NCBI GenBank assembly: GCA_951804985.1
Contig: OX638135.1
Coordinates: forward strand, 41,974,471-42,038,470
Direction: 5' to 3'
Source of the DNA: Dryomyza anilis
Lineage: Eukaryota > Arthropoda > Insecta > Diptera > Dryomyzidae
DNA: 64,000 nucleotides
Shown: in pieces, positions 20,720-32,239 of the stretch
How positions within the stretch are numbered: position 1 is the first letter of the stretch
Layout: each line of letters begins with the position of its first letter
Notes under the pieces: generated by a model
The model's input: the letters and a program-made list of their open reading frames with translations, nothing else
The model's database searches: none
What the model was told of the DNA's origin: nothing
Program-made: the position numbers and the translations under genes

Positions 20720-22286
20720 TGGCATAAAAATTCATAATAACATGTCCGTCCTTTCTGCACCAAGTGCAATATTTAGCAGGCCTGTTTGCAAAATTCTCAT
20801 TACCATTATTTCCTTGAAAAACTTGTGTATCGCGTTTAACACGACAATCCCATCGACATGTCCCCCTCTATGGCACCAATCGCATCTCAATCCTGGAGCA
20901 CCCCCGCCTTGGTTCTGGATACCACCTTGACCATTTACCTGAGGTACGGGTGGTTGACTTCCTTGGGGAGTAGTATGTCCTTTAAAAACATTCCGACCCG
21001 AACGATCTGCACACTGTTCATGTCCATAAGTACGACAGTCACTGCAATACGGAGTGTTTCTCCGTGTATGACATTCATCCCTCAGATGTCCCTTCTTCTT
21101 GCAAAAAGATCATGTAGGTGTAGGCTGCTTCATACCTACATTTTGTGTTTTCTCTTCCGTCTCCTTTTTTTCATTGCCTGATGCATTACGATTATTCGGC
21201 ATGAAGGCCGATGAGGGCTCATTGAAATGGACTCCAAACTTGTCAATGCCCGTTAACTCTGCTGACTCCCTTTGTATCGTCGCATGGTCCAATACTTCTT
21301 CCACCAATTTCTCCAGTGTTGTTTGCTTACTGCTCAACATGAGCATTCGCAAAGTGTAATCCCGAAGTCCTAACTTAAATGAGCTTTTAACTAAATTATT
21401 CAATTCATTAATGAACACGTCGTCTTTCGTATCATTATATTTACATTTAGTCGTGCTTAATGCTGCCGACTGCAGGTTAACCAAACGCCTCGAGAAAGAT
21501 CTACTTTCCCCCGAATACTAAGATGCCTTTCTAATGTCATATTGAATGGCATCTATTGACCTACATTCCAAGTACGTATTCCTTAACAGATTGTATAAAT
21601 CATCTATTGTGTCAAACTCCTTTGAACTTACTAAGTCAAAAGCATCTCCCTGTAAACGAACTCCAACGCCTTTAATAAACTCCATCATTTGTTCAGGCTT
21701 CAGTTCTGCCCTCACCACTTCACATCCTTCAATAAAACGGTGAAGATCCGTCCTCAGCGATGATGAGTCCCATGTTGCCCTGTGTTATGATGTCCTCACT
21801 CTATATATTATACTTGTAGTATAAGGATGTTTCGTGCGCTGTCTTAACCTCCTCGTTCAAATATCTAATACGCGCGTTCAACTCCTGTATTTTGTTGTTC
21901 GCTTTCTCCAACGTCGCGTACTCCTCCCTTGCCTGGCGTCTGACAGAATTATTTATTGATTCCTCAGAAATATTCTTTTCTTTCAATAAATTTCTTAATT
22001 TTATGTTTTCCTCTTCTATTTTACAAGTTTCTTCTAACTCTGCTGTACGTTTTAAACAATAATCGTTTAAACGTTTTCTCAACACGTCTAATTCACAATT
22101 GTCTGCTAAAACAGATTTAATTTTTAAATTCTGGAAATTTAGTAAATCTTCTACTATATTATCTGCCTCCTCTAATTTAGATAAATGCAGAATTCTAGAT
22201 ATATTATCTTTTAATAATGCTGTACTATCTTTATTTAGTATTGTTGGTACAAATTGCGACCATAATTTTTCAACAAATCTGTCCAA
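20720..22286 (-). pseudogene. G2 gag
   Basis: The frame 22,286-21,801 codes an N-terminal coiled-coil-like region (many Leu/Glu/Lys heptads, residues ~80-150). Frame 21,718-21,518 (EFIKGVGVRLQGDAFDLVSS) and frame 21,484-21,110 (FINELNNLVKSSFKLGLRDY) form the capsid-like part known from 17.6/tom-like gags. At 21,110-21,112 a TGA replaces what should be the first Cys of a zinc knuckle, since SFCKKKGHLRDEC follows directly. Further Cys/His clusters (YCSDCRTYGHEQC, CDWCHRGGHVDG) follow in the same phase to ~20,850. At least three breaks. Confidence 0.8.
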
Positions 22287-22369
22287 TTCGCTAGATTGCT
22301 TTTGAATATACGCATTTAATTCATTAGCATCTGCTATTAAACATTTTCAATCAATTTAAAACGTTATCT

Positions 22370-23639
22370 TTATCTTTCAATTAAATAAAATAAATTTCAT
22401 TTAATTGTAATTGAAAATTTCAATGAAACAAAAATGTTACCCAAACAACAACGAAATCAATTTTGGTATGGAAGTATAACTATAAACTATATTTATTTTG
22501 TTTCAAATTTATATTGAAGTATATTTTTTTTAATCTGTTGGAAAAATAAAAATAATTTTATTTTACCAAATAAAAAGAAAATAAAAAAAATTATGTGTAT
22601 ATTCGGTTACTCAAGATTGTAAAAAAAAAAAATTAACATACAATGATTTTTTAATATAAATTTTTTGTTATTTTTAAAATCATAACAGCAATCAGTGCTG
22701 TGTGCACACGCTTTAAAATTTAATCAAAACATTGAGTTTTTATTTGTTATACACTGAAGGGTCCGTAGTTTGGAATCTCAGTGTTATTTCGATTTATTTA
22801 TTTGGGAATGTTAATTTTTCCTTTTTAAATTAAAAGAAAGTTTTTAAAATCTTTATTTTTTACTTGTTATACACTGGTGGGTCCGTAGTTCGGAATCTCA
22901 GTGCTATTTTATTTATTTAGTGTTCATTGAATGTTAATTGATTCTATTTTGTTAATATTCATTTAAATTTGGCCCCCTCTGAAACAGCTGTACGATCTGC
23001 CACTCAATGCATTTTGCCCATTTTGCCAGTGCAGCCTACGTATTTGATTCAGTGGAAACTCTGCAGCCTATACGTAGCAAATTGCTGCACGCAACAACAA
23101 CTTTGGCAAAATCTTGAGTTGATGCAGTTTTACATTTTTGCTTTTGGTTCTTTCTTCAATGCACATAATTCTTATTGTGTTTATTGGAGAAGGAAAACTT
23201 AGGCGACTTGAAATGTAGAATCTGCAGAGAAAGATCGCTGATGAAGGGGCTTGGCTGCCTCTGAAACAGCTGTACGATCTGCCACTCAATGCATTTTGCC
23301 AATTGTTTGTTGTTTTATTTGTTGGTACAAAACACCCAATTTGTACCGACTGGACCTTGAGCACGTTAAGACAATATCTTAAAATAATCAAAAGAGGTCG
23401 TAAAACAAAAACAATTAATAAATTTATATTTAACTATATTCTCTTGTAAACTAGTCCCTCTTCTTTTTTTTAAACTTCTAAAACACTACTCATAAAAAAA
23501 ATGAAAACTATCTTATTCTATTTTAATATCTTAAAAAAAAAAAAAAATTTCAAACACTTACCATTTTATTGTGTATCGTGCAATAAAATCGTCCTTCCTT
23601 CTTTCCTTCTTCCTGCTCTCGTTCCCTGAGAGGTTGCTA
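22370..23639 (-). other. G2 5' leader with internal direct repeats
   Basis: About 1.3 kb of non-coding sequence between primer site and gag. It contains a 43-bp exact direct repeat (22,976-23,018 and 23,258-23,300, core CTGTACGATCTGCCACTCAA) and a ~65-bp imperfect repeat (22,735-22,800 and 22,852-22,915, sharing GGGTCCGTAGTTYGGAATCT). Long leaders are usual in this group; the repeats are notable. Confidence 0.7.
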
Positions 23640-23661
23640 CCGACGTACCGGCTGCGCCAAA
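23640..23661 (-). promoter_or_regulatory. G2 primer binding site (tRNA-Ser type)
   Basis: On the minus strand TTTGGCGCAGCCGGTACGTC directly follows the LTR. TGGCGCAG(T/C)CGGTA is the primer site known for 17.6/297-like elements and matches a serine tRNA end. This supports the family assignment. Confidence 0.85.
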
Positions 23662-24344
23662 TGTTGTAAAGTTAGAGTTGTTTAGTTAGAGTTGATTTAT
23701 TTTACATTTATTTATTTTAAAATTTAATTAATCAAAAGACACTTTTTTATTTTTAGAGTTAAAAAGACACTTTTATTAATTTTAGAGTTGAAAGGACACT
23801 TTTACTATTTTAGTACCTCCACTTGAGGTTGGTTAAACTACAATCTTTTAAATTGCAACGAAAGGTATTAACAATACCTGCGTTGCAAGCGTTTTCTTAA
23901 ATTCTATTCTCACTTTGTTCTAGTGAGTTTTTACTTTCACTCAATTTTGGTGTACTTGACTTTTGAAGAAAGTCCGACTTGCAGTTTTTGGCTGACACCA
24001 ATTGCGAAATATCAGAATTGTTGGCAATCGATGCTTTGCTTATTTTAACATAGACCCAAAATTATGCAATGGAAGTAAAGCTTTAGCACTTTGCCGAATT
24101 ATCGCAATCTTTTGTTAACTGTGGAAGCTAACTTGAAAGAGGTGTGTTCTACGCAAAGCTTAGCGCTTTGCCAAATTATTAACATTGTTGCCAACGTGAA
24201 GCGTTGGGACAATGCTATGAACATGTTGCTGTACAACATGATATAAAAACATGATGCGCTCAACATATGTACAGCAACATCCAAAACTTAATGAATAGCG
24301 AAGAACCATAAAGAAAAGAAAAATGTATGCGCTAATTCACAACA
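23662..24344 (-). mobile_element. G2 5' LTR
   Basis: 683 bp with ends TGTTGTAAAG...AATTCACAACA on the plus strand. It contains three AAGRACACTTTT units (23,735-23,810). The last ~180 bp match the truncated 3' LTR at 5,551-5,706. Confidence 0.88.
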
Positions 24345-24960
24345 TTATATTTGTACTGAAATGGCAGCGTACAGTTTAGTTCGGAGTCCGAAGGGCGTGG
24401 TAAAACCTTTTTTTATAGGCGGTGCTTTATTTTCGGTGGTTTACCATTGTCTGCAGAAAGAGAGGTAGCTCGATAAAGAAAAGTGTGTCTACTAAATGAT
24501 GTTGAGAGCGTGGTGAGTCGAACCTGCGATATCTTGAAACAGCATCTCGGACCGTAATCACGCAATGTATTAAAACATAAATAAACTCACCTTTGGTTAA
24601 ATTTGTTGCCGACAATTATATATGCGTCGTCTGCGTTGAACAGAAAGAAAAACATCTTGCAGGCTCTATAAAGAAAGCGTATCAATGGATATTTAGTATT
24701 TATTTACACGTGACTTACCTTTATTACGCTGATAACTATATGCAGAATCAGCAAATATCTTTTCAAGTTTTCAAATTTAATTAAGAGACTTAAAATCCCA
24801 ATATTGGCTAAGACTTGGGCAAACAACGGTCAAACAAGTCTAGGCAGATCAATGTTGGGCCTGTCGTGGGCGAGATATAATTAACCAGTTCTTTTTGCGG
24901 CAGTTCTGGCAAGCATTGGTCTGTCAGTTCTGGTTGAGTCTTGCGCAAGTAATACTCAGC
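24345..24960 (+). mobile_element. Foldback-type DNA element, right half (copy i)
   Basis: Collinear with 33,215-33,960. It has the CGTACAGTTTA segment, a tRNA T-arm-like stretch in antisense (GTGAGTCGAACCTGC at 24,511), a GATTACGGTCC segment and then the right terminal array of degenerate CAGTTCTGG(C/T)...AGACTTGGG motifs (24,800-24,950). Together with 4,790-5,550 it flanks G2. No ORF is supported. Confidence 0.65.
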
Positions 24961-25502
24961 CATTAAGGTCTAGTGTGTTTTTCAAATCAGTTTCAAATAT
25001 AAAATAAGTGCTATTTTTAGCGCTTACTCTGAATTTGAAAATGATTTGATAATAACGTTACCGAAAAGGGTAATAAAAATTAGGAGCAATGATTGCAATA
25101 GAAACCCTGACAAAAAATATAATATAACAACGCCCGTCCAAATCTAAAAGCTTACCGAAATCTATTAGTGTTTGGACTTCTGTGAATATTTAAAACAATA
25201 TACCGACCGCCCCCGCAAACCTTGAATAGGCTCCAGAATTATATTCGAGAGCTTGTAACATACAAGCTTTAAAAAAACACGTCTACCACATTTTGGATGC
25301 TGGCATCGATTTTCTGAAGTTGTCTTGACGCTCGGGCTTGAATTCTTCGATATTGGTTGGATGAAATATAACGGGATAATTTATTGAAAAATGCCCTTTT
25401 TGTTGTCATATATGAGGATCACCTTTTTTGTACTTATTTTGCAGGATAAAGCAATATTTAAAAGAAAAAAACTAAATGTAGGTTAATTTGGATTTTTTCC
25501 TT
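24961..25502. other. A+T-rich sequence, no gene seen
   Basis: No match elsewhere in the window that I can see, and no ORF of note. Confidence 0.4.
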
Positions 25503-25531
25503 CTTGAAGCACTTAATTATTTTGTTGCACA

Positions 25532-25725
25532 GATCGTAATTAGTTGCCATTCCTGAATTTTCAAAGTGTCCTATGACAGAAGTTTATGATCAATGAAATA
25601 GTAATATTCCCGGCCAATATGTTGTCCTGATCGTAATTAGTTGCCATTCCTGAATTTTCAAAGTGTCCTATGACAGAAGTTTATGATCAATGAAATAGTA
25701 ACATTCCAGGCCAATATGTTGTCCT
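25532..25725 (+). repeat. 97-bp tandem duplication
   Basis: The unit starting GATCGTAATTAGTTGCCATT occurs twice in tandem, offset by 97 bp, whereas copy 1 of the block (980-1,092) has it once. The differences between units are few (CCCGGCC versus CCAGGCC). Confidence 0.85.
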
Positions 25726-26638
25726 GTATCCAACGCCTCAGTCGTGCTTATCTCAAGTGAATAAATTTGCATCCAGACAGATATGCTATCGAATGGCGAC
25801 TCCGCATCTGCATAACACCTCCAGCGGCGCGGCGTGCATTTTTTGCCCTACAATGCCTTGGAAGACTGCAATAATGTGCGCTCGATGTGTGTCTCGAATT
25901 TAAATTTGACTATTTTTTTTTCATTTAACAAATTACTTCCATTCTTTTCCGTATATTTTTCTTTGGCTTTTAAAACAACCTACTACTCAACAAGAAATTT
26001 GGTTTTAATGGAAAACATAACAACAATCAAACCTACAGATACCCCTTTCTTACCTATGACGTTGAAAGAAAACTTTCTGGAAACGCAATGATCAAAGTGT
26101 TGCGAACTATGTTGGAAAAACCTATGTTTTTACTCTTCGCCTTTATGAATAAGAAAAGTATTATTTTTAAAATACATAAATGTGAAAAAACGCTTATACT
26201 GAACCTAATTGTTTCACTATTTCAAAACAAATGGCGCCACTATGTTTCTGAACAACAAACGTTTTATACGCAACCAGGGATCGCACAATACAAATATAAA
26301 TCAAAAAAAAACGAAAAAGTATAAACGTGGTAATGGTTACCATTTTTTCCATATGAATATTTTCAGACCGCATTTATTTTTTATGATTTTATGTCAAACC
26401 GTGGCAAGCCGTGGTTTCAGCAGAATTTGAAAAACTGTCAGAAAATATATTGAGGCGACGTCTATGAAACGTAGCGAACACAGAAAACTTATAAGCTAAT
26501 TTCACAACTACAAAATTTTTAGTTCAAATGAATTGAACCAGCTGCCATGTTGGTTCAATTGCTGTTTTTTCTTTACGTATAAAATTAGAACTGAAGTTCA
26601 ATTTGAATCAGTTCAAGTATGAAAAAAACGCAGCTATT

Positions 26639-27174
26639 GTTACGAAAATTGCCCCATGGTGCAAGCAATCAACAATAATAAATGAGACGCAAGACAATTC
26701 AGCGCACTAAGCAATGTGTTAGAAAGAGACGGAAGATCATTCAGCGTACTGAGGCAGTGTGCGAGAAAGAGATGGAAAATCATCGCATAAAAACACATAG
26801 TGCGAATGGGATGCCAATAGCATGCGTCATTCACGAAACAAGAAGAAGGTTCTCGAAACATGTCGAAGCTTGTCGAAACGTGTCGAACTGATGCATGCAG
26901 TATATAAGGGCGCCGCATCTGAGGCACAGTACTTTAGTTGTGATTTGATATTGAAGTAGTGAATCTCGTGAGCGAACATTGTAAGGATAAATTGTAGTAA
27001 TACAGCAGTGGTTATAAGTTATTGTTAATAAGTTGTGATTCAAATAAATAAAGTTAATTAATACTAGTTGAAATAATACTAATTAAAACCAAATATTAGT
27101 ATGTTTTTATTTTGTACACAATCCAGCGATACGAACTTGTAGAACAGTTTTCCGTAGACTGAATTTTCGTAACA
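26639..27174 (+). mobile_element. G1 LTR, copy 2
   Basis: Same ends as copy 1 (TGTTACGAAAA...TTTTCGTAACA), 536 bp, with the TATATAAG box near 26,900. Followed by the A+T-rich leader (27,175-27,690) rather than a primer site. Confidence 0.88.
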
Positions 27175-27759
27175 ATATTTTTTTATTTGATTTATTATGA
27201 GATTTTTTACGGATTAATAATATTTTAAACTTACACCCAGAAAAAAATACTATGTAAATAATAGTTTTTTACTATTAAAAATAGTCAATAGGATAAATTA
27301 TTATTTTAAACTGAAAATACCATGACATTCTCATTAAGTTTATATCCGAACACTACCGGTCATATGAGCAGTAATATTACTAGTAGCAAAACTGAAAGTT
27401 TCAGTAAAAGTTTCGATAACGTTTTTAAGAGCGTCAGATATAAATGACCGAAACTTTTGTGTGCGTCTAATTTTTCATCTCTTTCTCACTCACATACAAT
27501 GAGATACAATTGAATATATGTTTGTCACTGTTCTTTTGGTAATAAGTGACGATAAACTTACTGGTAAATTTACGAAATATATTACGTAACATACACAGAA
27601 AAAAGTATCGTTCGTCATATTGACAAACGACGTACATCAAACTGTTTTCGTAATATTGACGAACAAGCTATCAATATATCGTACACGCAAACATGTTGAA
27701 AAATAAATACAAAGTAATATAAAAGTAATACAAATGCGTTGTTTGGAAAATAGTGTATA

Positions 27760-29427
27760 GTGCGAAAAGTGGATTGGTCGAAATTAAATGCAGATTGTGG
27801 GATAAGCAAGTTGTGGGTTATTGAAGCAAAAGAAGAACATTATACAAGTAATATGGTTGTAGGAAGAACACTTTTTGAGGCGGCAAAAGAGAAAATTGTA
27901 CATAAAGAAGAGTTCTCAAATTGGAAAACTCATCAAAATTAATCAAAAAGGAAGCAGCAATAAGCCAGTGTCAAGAGGCATCTGCCATTATAAATTGCGA
28001 GTCAAATCCATCAAAGGACTATGTCACACCGCAAATAAACAAACAATCTACTCACAAGTTTATAAATGATTGGACATAGGATTTGGCTACTAAAGAAAAG
28101 AGTCATGTGCAAAAGCTAATTGATAAATATCGGTATATATTTGCTAAAAATGGCCAAAACGATGACAGAACTGCCATTGTAAAAATTGAATAGACACAGA
28201 CACTGGTGTTTTCAACCCAATTCGTCAAACACCAAGAAGGGTACCACTTGCGAAAAGAGACGAAGTATCATATTTGGTTGAAAAATGCAAAAGCGTGGTG
28301 GAAAAACCTGAGAGTCCATGGAGTTCCAAGCAGTATTGGTGCGTTGACTACCGAAAACTTAATGATGTCACCAAGAAAGAAAGTTATCCACTACCCAGAA
28401 TCGATGACACCTTGGATACACTATATAATGCTAAGTGGTTTTCAACATTGGACTTGCAAAGCGGTTACTGGCAAGTAGAAATCGATTAGAAAGATAGGGG
28501 GAAGACCGCATTCACTACTGGCGATGGACTACGTAATGCCCCAGCCACATTCGAACGGTTAATGGAGCACTTATTAAGAGGTCTACACTGGAAAACTTGT
28601 CTGGTATACCTTGACGACATCATTGTCATGGGCAAGGACTTTGACGAACTTATTCCTTCGATTGAAAAGTGCGAGTCTACAACTTAGTCCAAAGAAATGC
28701 TCACTTTTCAAGAAAGAAGTCAAGTATCAGAGTCATCGAGTTATCACAGAAGGAGTACACACCGATGATGATAAAAAAGATGCAGTAAAGCATTGGCCCA
28801 GACCGCAAGTCTGTGATAAATGTCCAAGAAAAAGTTATCGCATACTACAGAAAAACCTTGTCCAAGCCCGAGCGAAATTACTGTGTCACCAGAAGGGAGC
28901 TTCTTGCTGTAATCGAAAGTGTGGAAAATTTCCACAAATATCTGTACGGAAAACAGTTTCACTTAAGAACCGATCACGCCGTACTGAGATGGTTACTTCA
29001 GTTTAAAGACCCAGAAGGCCAAATGGCGCGTTGAATAGAGCGATTACAAAGCTACGATTTCACCATCGAACATCGTAAAGGAGGTCATCATGGAAATGCA
29101 GATGCTCTGTTACGACGAAACATAATTGACATTCGTTTGCTGAATGTTTCACGCGATGAAAATTGGACTCTGAAGTAAATTAAAATTGATCAAAAGAGTG
29201 ATTCCGATCTCACAAAAATCATGATTTTCAAAGAACGGCAAAGAAATCTATCATGGCAAGATATATCTGCCGACAACCCAAAAATTAAGTCTTACTGGGT
29301 GCAGTGGCAGAGATAAAGCTACAAGATGGTTGCCTATATCGTGTATGGGAAAGTGAAGATGGCACCTCTGCTCGAAGTTTGATTGTTGTTCCCAAGTCAA
29401 AAATAAAGTAGATATTAGTGGAATACC
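27760..29427 (+). pseudogene. G1 copy 2: pol from protease-RT linker to RNase H, degenerate
   Basis: After the leader the sequence enters pol in the protease-RT linker (NMVVGRTLFEAAKEK). The RT shows [35 protein letters not shown], and the catalytic CLVYLDDIIVMGK near 28,596-28,634. Two deletions are shared with the copy at 49,352-52,200: TGDGL joins NAPATFE (the MPFGL block is lost), and WPRPQ joins directly to the RNase H block (GQEKVIAYY in another frame). Many frameshifts. RNase H (YLYGKQFHLRTDHAVLRWLL) and the start of the integrase region follow. It breaks off at ~29,427. Confidence 0.85.
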
Positions 29428-29454
29428 GTTAATATCTACTAAATCTACGCTGAA

Positions 29455-29564
29455 TGATCTTTAGCCTCTTTCTAACACATTACTTAGTGCGCTGAATTGT
29501 CTTGCGTCTCATGTATTGTTGTTGATTGCTTGCACTGTGCAGCAAATTGCCTCTTTTCGTAACA
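29455..29564 (-). mobile_element. G1 LTR fragment, inverted
   Basis: Inverted start of a G1 LTR ending at CGTAACA (29,564), followed by the pyrimidine-rich complement of the polypurine tract (CTGCTCTCCACTT). It forms the left arm of a palindrome with 30,285-30,480. Confidence 0.8.
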
Positions 29565-30326
29565 CTGCTCTCCACTTAAATCTGTTCGTCCCTAACATCT
29601 TCTCTCTCTCTATACGGCGCCAACCTTTCTAAATGCACTACTTTCATTTTTCGTCTATCTCCTGCAGTATTCTGAATCCGATACTCGACATCGTTAATTC
29701 TTTTAATTATCTTGTATGATGTGTTTGTAGCTTAGGGGATAAGCCTTTCTTCCTTTGTGGATTATAGGGAAAAACAAGTTCTTCTTCCGTACATCACTCT
29801 GAATTTGTGCGCAAATCGTATCCGGCCTTCATCTTATCACTCGCAAATTGTGTTCGCTGCCTTGATGCACTTCGTTCATTTCTTCACTTTTTCTGGAAAC
29901 ATAATTGTGTACAGGAATTACAGCTTAAGGATTCGCACCAAACTTTAAATCCGCAGGTAATCTTAAGTCTCTTGCAAAAACAATTTTTGTAGGCGAAGCA
30001 ACTGTGGTGTCATGAACCGCCGTTCGATAAGCCATGAAAAGCAGTGGTATGGTATCCCAATCTTTTTGATTTTTTTCAACCACTTTTGTGAGATACTCTT
30101 ACAAAGTCCGATTGAATCTCTCCACCATGCAATTAGATTGCAGGTGCAATGGCGTTGTTCGTGTTATGTATATATCGTCGTGTTCGTGTATATTGAGGAC
30201 TTTGCATACTTTCTTAAATACTGCAGACATAAAATTTCTTCCTTGCTCTGAATGCAATTCCAACGGTACTCCAAAACTGAGTTTCAGAATACTGCAGGCG
30301 TTAGACGAACAATGAAAGTAGTGCAT
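29565..30326 (-). pseudogene. G1 integrase C-terminal region, inverted fragment
   Basis: On the minus strand this is the integrase second half: GVPLELHSEQGRNFMSAVFK (second catalytic Asp position reads Glu here) and NCMVERFNRTL with the catalytic Glu. The C-terminal tail and the element's 3' end follow at about 29,565-29,790. Several stops. Orientation is opposite to the copies on both sides. Confidence 0.75.
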
Positions 30327-30394
30327 TTAGAAAGGTTGACACCGTATAGAGAGCGAGAGGATGTTAGGGACGAACAGATTTAAGTGGAGGGCAG
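30285..30394 (+). mobile_element. G1 internal 3' end with polypurine tract, forward
   Basis: AATACTGCAGGCGTTAGACG through AAGTGGAGGGCAG, directly before LTR start TGTTACG. It means an upstream G1 element ended in the LTR that now also serves as the 5' LTR of the next copy. Confidence 0.8.
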
Positions 30395-30881
30395 TGTTAC
30401 GAAAGAGGTAATTTGCTGCACTGTGCAAGCAATCAACAATAATACATGAGACGCAGGACAATTCAGCGCACTAAGCAATGTGTTAGAAAGAGGCCAAAGA
30501 TCATTCAGCGCATTATGTAATGTGCGAGAAAGATATCAGTACATTGAAACACATGAGTGCGAATGAGATGCCAATAGCACGCGTCATTCACAAAATGAGT
30601 AGAAGGTTATCGAAACATGTGGAAGCTTATCGAAACGTGTCGAACTGATGCATGCGGTATATAAGGGAGCCGCATCTGAGACACAGACTTCAGTTGTGAT
30701 TTAATAGTGAACTAGTGCGTCTCGTGAGTGAACTGTGTAAAGTTAAATTGTAGAAATTCAGCAGTTGATATAAGTGATTATTCTTTATCTTGTTATTTAA
30801 TTCAATAAAGTATTAACTAGTTAAAATAATACTAGCTAAAACCAAATATGTTTTTATTTTGTAGACTGAATTTTCGTAACA
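30395..30881 (+). mobile_element. G1 5' LTR
   Basis: 487 bp, TGTTACGAAAG...TTTTCGTAACA, with TATATAAG at 30,658-30,665 and AATAAAG near 30,803. Confidence 0.9.
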
Positions 30882-30882
30882 T

Positions 30883-30901
30883 TGGTTTCAGAAGTGGGAT
30901 T
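30883..30901 (+). promoter_or_regulatory. G1 primer binding site (tRNA-Leu type)
   Basis: TGGTTTCAGAAGTGGGATT directly after the LTR. From memory insect leucine tRNAs end so that the complement is TGGTGTCAGAAGTGGGATT, so this matches at 18 of 19 positions. Checking against a fly tRNA set would settle it. Confidence 0.75.
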
Positions 30902-30911
30902 GTGATACAAA

Positions 30912-31360
30912 ATGGTTAAACTTGCACAACTTAAAGTCGACCAGCTAAAGAAGAAGCTGGCGAGTCGTGATCTTCCAACTGCTGGTACGAAAGTAGAGCT
31001 TCAGAAGCGTCTAAAGAGGAATTGAATGCCCAAGGCATTGATCTTGCAGAGCATGAGTTTGAAGCTGCAGTACCACCGCTTCAAGTACAACAACTTCAAG
31101 AAAATTGCAACGAAATGGTACTGAAACTTATTGAAAATTACAACAAAATTGAACAGAAACTTCAAAAGAATTCGATACAGCCACTAGAAAGTTCTAATCA
31201 ACTGCAAACTGAAATTCTACAACAACAATTTCAACATTTCAACATTTTCAAAGTGCAATTTGAGACCACGGCTGTAAATAATCGATGGAACAGTGAAGAC
31301 AGCGTAGCAGCGCTTATTGTGGCACATAAAGGAGTGACAGCCGAAGTATATGGCACGTGA
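30912..31360 (+). pseudogene. G1 gag with N-terminal SAP-like domain
   Basis: The start ATG at 30,912 opens LAQLKVDQLKKKLASRDLPT then AGTKVELQKRLK, which fits the SAP pattern (two helices with L-x-V-x-x-L-K, then a LPxxGxKxxLxxRL turn and helix). SAP domains bind DNA, often A+T-rich, and can tether proteins to chromatin. A one-base shift near 31,012 moves the frame. The continuation (31,022-31,360) is a Gln/Glu-rich coil and the beginning of a capsid-like segment (NRWNSEDSVAALIVAHKGVT). The rest of the capsid and any zinc knuckle are missing. Confidence 0.75.
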
Positions 31361-31540
31361 TTGCCGTAAAAAACGCAAGCGCGTGTTAAATCAATCCACA
31401 GAGGAACCCAGATATGATCAACGACAGGATCATTTTGAAAATAACAATAATTTTAAACAATCTTTAAACTAAAACGAGTCAGTTATGCGGGGAACGATCT
31501 GACTCCCCTAACCGATTGCCCCAAAATCTCCATTTCACAA

Positions 31541-31903
31541 ATGGCTCGAAAGTCAATTAACTTAACTGTCGAAGGATTCATTGATTGTATAGATTATATC
31601 GTAACATTGGACACGGGAGCTTCACACTCAATAATAAGAAATAACCTTGTCAGAAATAACCTTATAGGAATAAGATTGAAAACAGCTACAGGAAAGATTA
31701 CCAAGGAAATCACGATTGGTACTACGACATTTAAGCATGATTTTATAGTGGCGGAAATAGTAGACGAAAAATTACTTGGCATGGACTTCATGAAAAGGAA
31801 CGGTTTCAAACTAGACTTAACAAGAAAAATTTTGAGTTATGCCAACACAGAGATTCAACTAAACATTGATTGTGACCAGAGCTCGAAAATTAAACTAAAA
31901 TAG
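31541..31903 (+). pseudogene. G1 retropepsin-like protease
   Basis: A 120-codon open frame with YIVTLDTGASHSIIRN (active site DTGA) and, ~75 residues later, EKLLGMDFMKRNGFKLD, the second hydrophobic-Gly motif. It is a nearly complete single-domain aspartic protease. A tandem NLVRNNLIG duplication follows the active site. The frame ends where R700 copy C begins. Confidence 0.8.
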
Positions 31904-31906
31904 AAC

Positions 31907-32215
31907 CAGTCGGGAAGGTTAGATCACATGGGAAATTTTAAAGTTGGTTTTATTATGATAGTTAGGATTATCAAAATTATAGTCAGTCTAAGCCGACTAT
32001 ACATACCCTACACATATGTATGGTTACCATTCAAAGTGGTATATAGGTCACCAGGGAATACGAATCCTGAAAATAACTACAAACTATCAATCGCTGAAGA
32101 ATTACCATTCATTTTATACCCATATTTACAAATGGGTAGGTGTACCGAATTTCGATTTTTTTTTGGGAACCACAAGTCGTTTCGCTGGAAAACATTATCT
32201 TCATGTATTGAAGAA
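31907..32215 (+). repeat. R700 repeat, copy C (3' truncated)
   Basis: Begins CAGTCGGGAAGGTTAGATCA and runs to about CATTATCTTCATGTATTGA, where a short GAAATGCACACAAATGG sequence is duplicated before the foldback element. Only the first ~310 bp of the repeat are present. Confidence 0.85.
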
Positions 32216-32239
32216 ATGCACACAAATGGTTGAAGAAAT

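Larger units (their letters stand above)
25503..27690 (+). repeat. Duplicated block, copy 2 (partner 950-3,119)
   Basis: Collinear with 950-3,119, including the LTR at the same site. It has lost ~130 bp near 26,065 relative to copy 1 and gained a 97-bp tandem duplication (25,532-25,628 and 25,629-25,725). Confidence 0.85.
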
